NCBI GenBank assembly: GCA_900321895.1
Contig: ONYB01000139.1
Span: forward strand, 1 to 13,005
Length of the DNA: 13,005 nt
Direction of reading: 5' to 3'
Source of the DNA: an uncultured Brachyspira sp.
GTDB lineage: Bacteria > Cyanobacteriota > Vampirovibrionia > Gastranaerophilales > Gastranaerophilaceae
In this document: piece by piece, positions 1-6,659 of the stretch
Layout: each line of letters opens with the position of its first letter
Position numbering within the stretch: position 1 is the stretch's first letter
Notes under the pieces: generated by a model
Told to the model about the DNA's origin: nothing
Seen by the model: the letters and a program-made list of their open reading frames with translations, nothing else
Databases searched by the model: none
Position numbers and translations under genes: made by a program

Positions 1-110
1 AGCGAAAGGTGAGCAAGAATCAACGGAAACGTTGAGTTTTCGTTGTGATTGCGAACGGTGCCGTTTTATGCGAGGGCGAAAAGGTCGCTTCGCTCCTCAG
101 GATGACATGG
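1..110. repeat. Hairpin-rich intergenic repeat region at left edge
   Basis: Non-coding and more GC-rich to the eye than its surroundings. It holds several short inverted repeats. CAACG (21-25) and CGTTG (30-34) enclose a GAAA tetraloop. A longer imperfect alternative pairs 18-30 with 36-50. AACG/CGTT pairs around 54-65. Positions 81-110 read AAGGTCGCTTCGCTCCTCAG then GATGACATGG; this wording resembles a motif I associate with dispersed intergenic repeats in bacterial genomes, though I cannot search for copies. No gene is visible in 1-182. Confidence 0.45.
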
Positions 111-128
111 TTTTATTAACGTAAAGAA

Positions 129-157
129 CTTAGTGCCCTAGTGCCTTAGTCCTAGTA
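129..157. repeat. Short degenerate tandem repeat, unit about YTAGTGCC
   Basis: Three consecutive decaying units, CTTAGTGCC, CTAGTGCC and TTAGTCC, are followed by TAGTA. They lie about 25 bases beyond the 3' end of the sigma factor gene and next to the hairpin-rich block. The array is short and its role is unknown. It may belong to the same repeat element as 1-110. Confidence 0.5.
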
Positions 158-182
158 TCTTTAACATATACACTTTTTAACC

Positions 183-1181
183 CTATTCCCCGAAGTAGTT
201 TTTCAAGCCGATGGAGAGGTTTTTGTTTTTGCAAAGTTTTTTGAGTTTTGAGATTGCCCTGTTTTCGATTTGGCGGATGCGTTCCCTTGAAACTCCATAC
301 TGCGTTCCGATTTCATCAAGTGTCTTTTTGGTTCCGCTGTTGTCCAGTCCGTATCTCAAAATCAACACGTCACGCTCTTTTTGGCTTAGTTGATTAAGCA
401 TCTTTCTTATGTCGTGGAAGAGATTTTCTTGTGTAACCCTGCTGTCAGGCGTAATTGTTGATTCGTCCACGATAAAATCTGCGATTTTTGAGGAGTCCTC
501 TGCCGAATTCGCAGGGGTTTCCATGCTGATTGTAGATTGTGCGGATTTGATGATTGAATTAAGTTTGCTGACCGAAATTCCCAGTCTGTATGCAATTTCT
601 TGTTTTGACGGGGCGTGACCGAGTTCGGTGGTCAAGTCAAGCGTAATTCTTCTGATTTTGCCGAGAGATTCAATCAGGTGGATTGGAAGTCGAATAATGC
701 GAGCTTTGTCGGCAATGGCACGGGTTATGGACTGTTGAATCCACCATGTTGCATAAGTTGAGAATTTGTAGCCTTTGGTGTAATCAAATCTTCCTGCGGC
801 TTTCATCAAGCCCAAATTGCCCTCTTGGATAAGGTCGAGGAACGAAAGTCCTCTGCCGATGTATCTTTTGGCAATGCTGACTACAAGCCTGAGGTTCGCG
901 TTTACAAGAAGATTTTTCGCAAAGGTGCTTTGCGTTTCGTAAATCTGCTTTGTCAGGTCAAGTTCTTGGGCAGGGGAGAGTAGCGGAATTTTTCCGATTT
1001 GTTGAAGGTAAATTTTTACGCTGTCATCGGAATTAACAGATGAGATACTTTCTTGAACTTTAGGATCTTCAACCGATTCCAGAACATCGTCTTCTTCCTC
1101 CTCTTGGAGCTTGTTGAAGTCGACGCCTTCTTCTGATATCTCATCTTGTAATAAATCTAATTTTTCTAATTCTTTTTTCAT
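183..1181 (-). CDS. RNA polymerase sigma-70 family factor, RpoD/SigA-like
   Basis: This 332-residue protein directs RNA polymerase to promoters. Residues 1-50 are acidic (a run of E/D near 27-32) and stand where a full region 1.1 would be. Region 1.2 covers about 52-80. Region 2 (about 90-170) includes DLIQEGNLGL (116-125) and the -10 recognition/melting stretch FDYTKGYKFSTYATWWIQQS (132-151). Region 3 covers about 172-222. Region 4 (264-316) has the -35 helix-turn-helix VSRERIRQIENRA. The ATG follows a GGAGAG ribosome binding site. It is the last gene of the nadA-rlmB-sigma run, 46 bases after rlmB. The length and missing region 1.1 also fit a group 2 (non-essential) sigma factor, so I give no symbol. 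Family call is firm; primary versus alternative is open. Confidence 0.93.
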   Translation of the reverse strand: MKKELEKLDLLQDEISEEGVDFNKLQEEEEDDVLESVEDPKVQESISSVNSDDSVKIYLQQIGKIPLLSPAQELDLTKQIYETQSTFAKNLLVNANLRLVVSIAKRYIGRGLSFLDLIQEGNLGLMKAAGRFDYTKGYKFSTYATWWIQQSITRAIADKARIIRLPIHLIESLGKIRRITLDLTTELGHAPSKQEIAYRLGISVSKLNSIIKSAQSTISMETPANSAEDSSKIADFIVDESTITPDSRVTQENLFHDIRKMLNQLSQKERDVLILRYGLDNSGTKKTLDEIGTQYGVSRERIRQIENRAISKLKKLCKNKNLSIGLKNYFGE

Positions 1182-1227
1182 AATAAGCTCTCCGTTAATG
1201 ATTATAACCTATTAATCATCAATGATT

Positions 1228-1977
1228 CTATTTTGTTACTTTGCTTAACCTTTGGCGAACTGATTCAAAGATTATTGCTGCAAAGGCATTTGAAACATTC
1301 AGTGAGTTGAAATTATTCTCCATAGGAATTTTTACTACAAAATCTGACGCTTTCAAAACCGATTTTGAAACTCCTGCGTGCTCTGCTCCCATAACGATTG
1401 CAAAGTTCATATCATTGTAATTAACATTATAATAATTATCCTTTGCGGAAGCGTCCGCAGCAATTACCCACCAGTTGTTTTCTTTTAGTTTTGTAATTAC
1501 GTTGATAAGGCTATTGACTTTGATAATTTTTATATGGTTAATTGCACCTGCACTTGTTTTTTCGACGATTGCGTTAACTTGAACATTGCGTCTTGACGGA
1601 ATTATGACCGCCTCAACGCCAGCACAAACGCAGGTTCTGATTATTGCACCCAGATTGTGAGAATCTTCTACCCCGTCGAGGATTGCTACGCTTGAATTCT
1701 CGTGAGGTTGTTCCAAAAATTCGTCAAAATCCGCATATTTTATCGGTGAAATTTGGGCGATTACGCCTTGGTGATTCAGTCCGGCGTAGTCGGAGAATTT
1801 TTCTTTTGCCACAAATTGAAAAACAATGCCTTTTTCTCTTGCCAAATCCTTGATTTGATTGAGCTTTGTGTCGGTATGATTGTTTTTTGAAATAAGAATT
1901 TTATTAATTTCACGCTTGCCCGAGATTAGAGCTTCCAAAACCGAGTTTTTGCCGTAAATTATGCTTTCTTCTGACAT
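1228..1977 (-). CDS. rlmB: 23S rRNA (guanosine-2'-O-)-methyltransferase RlmB (TrmH/SpoU family)
   Basis: This 249-residue SPOUT-class methyltransferase uses S-adenosylmethionine. The RlmB branch methylates the 2'-O of G2251 (E. coli numbering) in the 23S rRNA P loop. The N-terminal substrate-binding domain begins IIYGKNSVLEAL (6-17). The catalytic trefoil knot carries motif 1 (DGVEDSHNLGAIIRT, 101-115, with N108 and R114), motif 2 (IVMGAEHAGVS, 194-204) and motif 3 (IPMENNFNSLNVSNAFA, 217-233). All key residues look intact and the length is usual for the family. The ATG has GGAGG ten bases upstream, lying inside the nadA gene, and the first 19 bases overlap nadA, so the two are probably translationally coupled. 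TrmH (tRNA Gm18) is the main alternative, but the N-terminal domain favours RlmB. Confidence 0.92.
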   Translation of the reverse strand: MSEESIIYGKNSVLEALISGKREINKILISKNNHTDTKLNQIKDLAREKGIVFQFVAKEKFSDYAGLNHQGVIAQISPIKYADFDEFLEQPHENSSVAILDGVEDSHNLGAIIRTCVCAGVEAVIIPSRRNVQVNAIVEKTSAGAINHIKIIKVNSLINVITKLKENNWWVIAADASAKDNYYNVNYNDMNFAIVMGAEHAGVSKSVLKASDFVVKIPMENNFNSLNVSNAFAAIIFESVRQRLSKVTK

Positions 1978-2885
1978 TGTTTTGATACCTCCAGCATTCT
2001 GTCAATACATTTTAGGGCTTTTTGAGCAACGTCTTTGTCTACGTTAATTTCGTGCTGTTCTTTTGCAAGAGCATTGTAGATGTCTTCAAGTGTATGCCAT
2101 TTCATGTTCGGGCAAATGATGTTGTCTTTAATTAGGATAAATTCCTTTTCCGGATAATCTCTTTTTAACCTGTCGACAACACCCTTTTCTGTAGAAATAA
2201 TAAATTGTTTTTTGTCACTTTCGATAGCATGTTTCATAATCCCTGTTGTTGAGCCGACGTAGTCTGCAAGTTTTACAACTTCTTTGTGGCATTCAGGGTG
2301 TGCAAGAACCTCTGCGTTCGGATATTTCTTCTTCATTTCGATAATATCCTCCGGCTTAATTCTCAAGTGTGTTGGGCAATAACCGGGGTAGGTAATAACT
2401 TCTGTCCCGTCGAGTTGTGATTCTACCCATTTGCCGAGATATGTGTCAGGTAGGAAGAGAACCTGCGGAGCCTGGAGGCTTTTTACGATATTTAGGGCAT
2501 TTGAGGAGGTGCAACAGATGTCACATTCTGTTTTTACTTCTGCCGTTGAATTTATATAACAAACAGTCGGAATATTCGGGTGTTTTGATTTGAATTCCCT
2601 AACCTGTTGTAAATTAACCATATCAGCCATCAGGCAGCCTGATTCCATACGGGGCAATAAAACTTTTTTGTCGGGGTTGAGGATTTTAGCTGTTTGAACC
2701 ATAAAATAAACACCGGCAAACACAATGATATCGGCATCTGTTTCTGCGGCTTTTTGGCTAAGGTATAAAGAGTCACCAACGTAATCTGCAACTTCATCTA
2801 CTTCTATATTTTGATAACAGTGTGCCAAAATTACTGCATTTTTCTCTTCTTTCAGCTTTTTAATCTCGTTTACTATTGAATTCAT
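1959..2885 (-). CDS. nadA: Quinolinate synthase NadA
   Basis: NadA condenses iminoaspartate with dihydroxyacetone phosphate to quinolinate in de novo NAD synthesis, using an oxygen-sensitive [4Fe-4S] cluster. At 308 residues it matches the compact form typified by Thermotoga. The three expected cluster cysteines are C84 (in SGCLMADM), C170 (in GYCPTH) and C258 (in IICPNMKWHT). Substrate-site motifs are also present: AHCYQ (21-25), VCYINS (108-113) and AHPEC (195-199). CTCCTCC on the plus strand at 2897-2903 gives a GGAGGAG ribosome binding site 11 bases before the ATG. It leads the minus-strand run into rlmB. The partners nadB and nadC are not in the window. The only oddity is being grouped with an rRNA methyltransferase and a sigma factor. 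Confidence 0.96.
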   Translation of the reverse strand: MNSIVNEIKKLKEEKNAVILAHCYQNIEVDEVADYVGDSLYLSQKAAETDADIIVFAGVYFMVQTAKILNPDKKVLLPRMESGCLMADMVNLQQVREFKSKHPNIPTVCYINSTAEVKTECDICCTSSNALNIVKSLQAPQVLFLPDTYLGKWVESQLDGTEVITYPGYCPTHLRIKPEDIIEMKKKYPNAEVLAHPECHKEVVKLADYVGSTTGIMKHAIESDKKQFIISTEKGVVDRLKRDYPEKEFILIKDNIICPNMKWHTLEDIYNALAKEQHEINVDKDVAQKALKCIDRMLEVSKQCQKKA

Positions 2886-2949
2886 TTTGGTGGCTTCTCC
2901 TCCATTTGTTGTAAATTTTTGTTAAAAATACTATGTCTACAAAATATAT

Positions 2950-2978
2950 TGTATAATAAAAATAAGAATTGGTTACAA
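2950..2978 (-). promoter_or_regulatory. Candidate nadA operon promoter
   Basis: On the minus strand, -35 TTGTAA (plus-strand 2973-2978), a 17-base spacer and -10 TATACA (plus-strand 2950-2955) point toward nadA. The -10 overlaps a plus-strand TATAAT at 2952-2957. Confidence 0.45.
2952..2957 (+). promoter_or_regulatory. Candidate -10 box for the PilMN/PilO-like operon
   Basis: A perfect TATAAT lies 43 bases before the ATG at 3001. No convincing -35 lies at the proper distance. It overlaps the nadA -10 on the other strand, so divergent initiation may be mutually exclusive. Confidence 0.4.
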
Positions 2979-3000
2979 AAATAGAGAAATAAAGAATAAT

Positions 3001-4773
3001 ATGGGAAATTTTTTAAGTGATTTTATGGAATTGTTGAGTTCGGGCAGCCACAAAAACGTGGTGTATCTTTCCGTAACCCCGGGGGTGGGCTTGGAACTCT
3101 GTCAGGTAGATATGCAAACCAAACTCGTAAAGGCTTATGCCGTCAGAGATTTGGAATACAATGAAACAGCAAGAGATATTGCAGATTATGAGGCTTTTAA
3201 GGCGGCTGTCGCTGATATGTTTGAGGAACTTCAAATTAATCCTAAATGCGATGTTGTTGTCAACATGCCGCTTTGTACGTTAGGTACAATGAATTTGCCG
3301 TTAATTTCCGGTGATGAGGCTATTACTACAGGTGTTACGGCCGAAGTTGAACAGTCTTATATTTTCAGCAGATTAGAACCGGTTGTTGCTTGGTCTGATA
3401 TTCATACAGCGTCAAGTGCAAACAGTGACTCTCGAAAGATTTTATATTCGGCAATTCAAAAAACGATAATTGAAAAGTTGACAGAATCGTTGGCTGCGAT
3501 TGGTGCAACCCTTGTGGGCGTTGAGCTTTCAATTATTTCATACTTGAGAGCTTTGGATTTTGCAGGTTACACAACGACGCAAATGAAAGAAAACGTAACT
3601 TGGAACTTGTTGCTTGTTACCGCAACAGGTTATTCACTTGTTTCAATGGTCGGTAAAAATATCGTTGATTACTATGAAGAACCGCTTGCTACAAAGACTT
3701 TTGAGGGTGAAGAAATCTACAACGCAATCAACGCATCAGCTCAAATTACTTTGATGAGTTATCCTGCAAATTACTTGTATATTATTTCCGAAACTGATAT
3801 GGTCAGTGCGGAATTGCTTGCCAAGAAAATCCAAAATGCAGGTACTGTTGATTACTTTGAAAACAACAGCTTTAAAAAACACGAGGTTACTCAGGTCGGA
3901 CTTGATGTCTTACCTGACAACGTTTTGAAAATCTCATTACAGGCAGTTGGTTGTGCCGTTTCAGGCATGGTTAATTACCCTGTAGATTTTGATTTTATAA
4001 AAGACGGTACGAAGGTATCTAACGACGATGTGCCTGTTCCGTTGCCGTTTGGTGATCCTCCGATTGTGATTTCACCGGCTATGGCAACAAAAATCGCTGC
4101 TGGAATTTTGGCTATTGCCTTGATTATCTTTGGCGGTTTGGGGTTTTTGGTATTGCCGAAAATCGAAGCTAACAAGACCGCACAAGTTGACGATATCAAT
4201 TCAAAGGTTTCAGAATTAGAAAAGAAATTGAAGGAAGTTGAATCAGAACAAGATTCAACGGGTTCTTTCAGCATAAACAAACAGGTTGATACCGTTCTCA
4301 AAAATAACAGAACTAAACTTTTGAATTACTCTGCACTGGGTTCATCTATCCCGAGTTCGGTTTGGTTGACCTACTTTATGACGTCTGACAACGGATTGGT
4401 TGACATAAAAGGTGAAGCCTCCAATGTTGAAGATGTTTATGTCTTCTTCAAAAATATGAAGGATTCTTTGATTAATACGACTTTGCGTTTGCAAAAACTT
4501 CAAATGCAGGCAGGTTCTGTTGATGATGTTCTTTCAGGCAGTGATAAATCTCACAACTATGAGTTTGAAATTACCAATATGGACGCAAATCAACTAAATG
4601 CTCTAATGGGTATTAATCCTGCTGATCCTAACGCACCGAAAGACGCAAACGCTAACAACCAAAACAAAGACAGCGGTGCAAATAATAACAACAACAATAA
4701 TAATAATAATAATAACGGCGGAGCTGCTCCGAACAACAAGCTCTTGAGCGATAAGCCGGTACAGGTAAATTAA
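3001..4773 (+). CDS. PilM-PilN fusion-like (GspL-like) inner-membrane pilus/secretion assembly protein
   Basis: A 590-residue single-pass protein. Residues 17-330 look like a diverged actin-like (PilM/GspL-type) cytoplasmic domain: alternating strands and helices, but no clear nucleotide-binding motifs to my eye. Residues 362-386 form one hydrophobic membrane helix. A short charged coiled coil follows (395-418). Residues 440-530 look like the PilN-type periplasmic ferredoxin-like fold, including the stretch SSVWLTYFM, then GLVDIKGEASNVEDVYVFF. The tail (540-590) is low-complexity and Asn-rich, with twelve consecutive Asn at 561-572. In type IV pilus systems PilM and PilN are normally separate; GspL of type II secretion combines both in this order. 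A PilO-like gene begins 16 bases downstream, supporting the assignment. The ribosome binding site before the ATG is weak. Assignment is by fold and context, not strong motifs. Confidence 0.68.
   Translation: MGNFLSDFMELLSSGSHKNVVYLSVTPGVGLELCQVDMQTKLVKAYAVRDLEYNETARDIADYEAFKAAVADMFEELQINPKCDVVVNMPLCTLGTMNLPLISGDEAITTGVTAEVEQSYIFSRLEPVVAWSDIHTASSANSDSRKILYSAIQKTIIEKLTESLAAIGATLVGVELSIISYLRALDFAGYTTTQMKENVTWNLLLVTATGYSLVSMVGKNIVDYYEEPLATKTFEGEEIYNAINASAQITLMSYPANYLYIISETDMVSAELLAKKIQNAGTVDYFENNSFKKHEVTQVGLDVLPDNVLKISLQAVGCAVSGMVNYPVDFDFIKDGTKVSNDDVPVPLPFGDPPIVISPAMATKIAAGILAIALIIFGGLGFLVLPKIEANKTAQVDDINSKVSELEKKLKEVESEQDSTGSFSINKQVDTVLKNNRTKLLNYSALGSSIPSSVWLTYFMTSDNGLVDIKGEASNVEDVYVFFKNMKDSLINTTLRLQKLQMQAGSVDDVLSGSDKSHNYEFEITNMDANQLNALMGINPADPNAPKDANANNQNKDSGANNNNNNNNNNNNGGAAPNNKLLSDKPVQVN
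4681..4716 (+). repeat. AAY trinucleotide repeat encoding poly-Asn
   Basis: Twelve consecutive AAT/AAC codons lie in the C-terminal tail of the PilMN-like gene. The mixed AAT/AAC pattern is imperfect, but the six-AAT run inside it is a plausible site for slippage in multiples of three. Confidence 0.9.
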
Positions 4774-4789
4774 TTAAAAGGTTAATATA

Positions 4790-5377
4790 ATGGATAATAA
4801 AGAATTATTAAAATTATTTCAAAATGCGATTTTATTACTGGTTCTAACTTTTGTTATTGTCATTTACATGATAGTAATGAAGATTGTTCCGTCCGTAACT
4901 AATATCAATTCGTTGTCGAACGATTACAAGGCTGCGGTAGAAAAGCAAGCAACGTTAGAAAAACAGTATGATTCAAAAAAATCTGCACTTATGCAGGCTA
5001 CAAACGTGGATTTGACCGGTGGAAAAGATATGTATAAGCCGATGGATTCTGGTTTGGATGCAAGCAGTATTGTTGCAGGTCAGTTTGAGGATATCTTGGC
5101 AATGTTGAGAGCAAATTCCGTCAAGGCTCGTTCTGTTGATTACGCTTACAACCCGCCGGAAGATGAATTTGTAAAGGGTGCAGGTGCAAAAGTCAGTGCT
5201 TGTCAGGTAACTTTGCAACTCGTCGCAACTTACAAAAACTTTGAAAACTTTATGAGAGATTTGTACAAACACGAACACTTCTTGGATATTTCTAAAATCG
5301 AAATTATCCCGTACGAAAAGAATAAAACAATTCTTTTGATTAATTGTAAAATCTCGCTTTATGCAAAGAAAGTTTAG
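4790..5377 (+). CDS. pilO: PilO/GspM-like inner-membrane assembly protein
   Basis: A 195-residue protein with the PilO/GspM layout: a short cytoplasmic N-terminus, one membrane helix at about 10-33, a coiled coil at about 38-68 (DYKAAVEKQATLEKQYDSKK), and a C-terminal periplasmic domain (95-193) whose YKNFENFMRDLYKHEHFLDI segment (148-167) fits the PilO fold. PilO pairs with PilN in the alignment complex linking the inner-membrane motor to the outer-membrane secretin. The gene begins 16 bases after the PilMN-like gene, with AAAGG eight bases before its ATG, and a terminator follows at once, so the operon is just these two genes. No PilP lipoprotein, secretin, ATPase or pilin gene is in the window. 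The sequence is diverged, so PilO rather than GspM is an inference. Confidence 0.7.
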   Translation: MDNKELLKLFQNAILLLVLTFVIVIYMIVMKIVPSVTNINSLSNDYKAAVEKQATLEKQYDSKKSALMQATNVDLTGGKDMYKPMDSGLDASSIVAGQFEDILAMLRANSVKARSVDYAYNPPEDEFVKGAGAKVSACQVTLQLVATYKNFENFMRDLYKHEHFLDISKIEIIPYEKNKTILLINCKISLYAKKV

Positions 5378-5380
5378 TAT

Positions 5381-5409
5381 AAAAAAGCCTCTTTTAAAGA
5401 GGCTTTTTT
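5381..5409. terminator. Bidirectional rho-independent terminator
   Basis: AAAAAAGCCTC and GAGGCTTTTTT form a near-perfect hairpin around TTTTAAA. T-runs follow the stem on both strands. It sits 3 bases after the pilO-like stop and just before the end of the convergent radical SAM gene, so it can serve both. Confidence 0.9.
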
Positions 5410-5413
5410 ATTG

Positions 5414-6262
5414 CTATTTTTTGAATTCTATGGCGAACATGGCGTTTTTGTTTTTTATACAGGTTTGGCAATACGAGCTTTCCAAAACTGTTTTGTCCGA
5501 GTAGTCAAGGAATGAACTTCCGCACCTGCCACGATGATCGTTTGCCAAAAACGGACAACTGTAAATTCCTTTTGAGGTCAAAATTCTACTATTTTCACAG
5601 TCAAGAGAATTCCATTTTGTATCAGAAATTTCTGCCGGTGCCTTTTTGTCGTAATATTCGTTTATTACAAGGTTATCTTCTGTTGCGTCAATTCCCAGTT
5701 TTGTGAAGATTTGACCGAATTCTTTCAGAAGGATGCTTTTGGGTTCTTTGTAGAAGTTTGTTACACAAAATATCGGCATAAAGTTGTATTTTGAAAGGCA
5801 TTTTGCGGCGTGTAGTGTTTGCCTGTATGTTCCTCGTCCTCTTATGTCGTCGCTTTTGATTTCGTTGTAGTGGTCAATGCTGAGTTTGAAAAGTATTCGA
5901 TATTCGCTTTCATCCTCAACTCGTTTTAAAAATCTTGCCTTTTTCTCATTTATTGAGCTTCCGTTTGTGAAAATACAGACGTTACATCTTTTCAGGCAGA
6001 GCCTTAGAATACTGTTAAAGTCAGGATGAGTCATCGGCTCACCGCCGGTAAGATAAATGCAGTTTAGGGGTTCTTTTACGGACTCATCCAAGGCTTTTTT
6101 TATTGTATCAATGGAAATAAAATCTTTTACGTGTTTTGTGAGCGGAAAATCAATGTAGCAATCTTTACAGCGTTGATTGCAGTTTTTTGCCGTCAATTCT
6201 ATAAAAAGATTGTTCAAGGCTTTCAGGTGACTTACGGGTGCTAATCCAATGGTTGATTTCAT
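5414..6262 (-). CDS. Radical SAM protein with SPASM-like C-terminal cysteines
   Basis: A 282-residue radical SAM enzyme. The start is set at 6262 because GGAGAG lies six bases upstream; the frame stays open further upstream but without a comparable signal. The N-terminus carries the [4Fe-4S] motif CNQRCKDC (C28, C32, C35), which binds the cluster that cleaves S-adenosylmethionine to a 5'-deoxyadenosyl radical. GGEP (73-76) is the SAM-contacting motif. The C-terminal third has C222, C236, C247, C265 and C268, the last two as CQTC; this suggests an auxiliary cluster of the SPASM/twitch kind, found in peptide-modifying and sulfatase-maturing enzymes. No obvious small precursor peptide lies beside it, so the substrate is unknown. 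It lies 78 bases downstream of the small helical gene and ends against the terminator at 5381-5409. Confidence 0.85.
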   Translation of the reverse strand: MKSTIGLAPVSHLKALNNLFIELTAKNCNQRCKDCYIDFPLTKHVKDFISIDTIKKALDESVKEPLNCIYLTGGEPMTHPDFNSILRLCLKRCNVCIFTNGSSINEKKARFLKRVEDESEYRILFKLSIDHYNEIKSDDIRGRGTYRQTLHAAKCLSKYNFMPIFCVTNFYKEPKSILLKEFGQIFTKLGIDATEDNLVINEYYDKKAPAEISDTKWNSLDCENSRILTSKGIYSCPFLANDHRGRCGSSFLDYSDKTVLESSYCQTCIKNKNAMFAIEFKK

Positions 6263-6340
6263 AATAAACTCTCCTTTAATAATATAGTTATTGTAGAAGT
6301 AATAATTTATATTAAAATCACCCACGTGGCTATAATTGGA

Positions 6341-6658
6341 TTATTCTTTAGAAAAGTCCTCGGGCTTTTTGTCCAAAAGCCACTTGCTCATAATGTAATG
6401 TTCGTAACTCAGTGCAAAGTTGTAAAGTGCGTTCACCAAAACTCGCCCGCTTTCGGATTTCCCGACGATGAAGAAATCCCCGAGAGGGTTTTCGGCAAGC
6501 ATAATTTCTCTGTGGATAATCTTGTCGATGTGGTTTTTCGGATTTTTATTTATAACAAGTTTTATCCACTCGCACAAAAGTTTGTTGCAGGTGGTTTTGT
6601 TTGAGATGAGTTCGTCGTTTCTCTCTTGCAGGTATTTTGAAAATTCTCTGAGTATCAT
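6341..6658 (-). CDS. Small helical protein of unknown function, coupled to comF
   Basis: I do not recognise this 105-residue protein. I place the start at 6658: the ATG follows the comF stop with one base between, and GGAG lies six bases upstream inside the end of comF. An earlier in-frame ATG at 6688 would overlap comF by 29 bases and has no better signal. The predicted content is mostly helical and charged, with no signal peptide, membrane helix or metal motif; two cysteines near the N-terminus (C24 and C29) are too few for a zinc site alone. The tight spacing implies cotranslation with comF. I cannot say whether it acts in DNA uptake or is an unrelated passenger. Confidence 0.7.
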   Translation of the reverse strand: MILREFSKYLQERNDELISNKTTCNKLLCEWIKLVINKNPKNHIDKIIHREIMLAENPLGDFFIVGKSESGRVLVNALYNFALSYEHYIMSKWLLDKKPEDFSKE

Positions 6659-6659
6659 T

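Noticed and set aside
1201..1227. AATCAT/ATGATT palindrome between rlmB and the sigma factor gene
   Set aside because: Too short and AT-rich for a terminator, and the genes appear cotranscribed.
3975..4301. Minus-strand ORF of 108 codons inside the PilMN-like gene
   Set aside because: Antisense of a well-supported coding region, with no start signal or recognisable domain.
3001..5377. Reading the two-gene operon as part of a true type II secretion system
   Set aside because: The layout is GspL/GspM-like, but no other gsp gene is visible and PilN/PilO-type segments fit at least as well; the window cannot decide.
6263..6325. N-terminal extension of the radical SAM protein to an ATG at 6325
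   Set aside because: GGAGAG six bases before the ATG at 6262 is a much better start signal, and the extension is AT-driven Tyr/Asn-rich sequence.
6322..6329. CCACGTGG palindrome
   Set aside because: It is only 8 bp, between the 105-residue gene and the radical SAM gene, without a second copy nearby; chance is sufficient.
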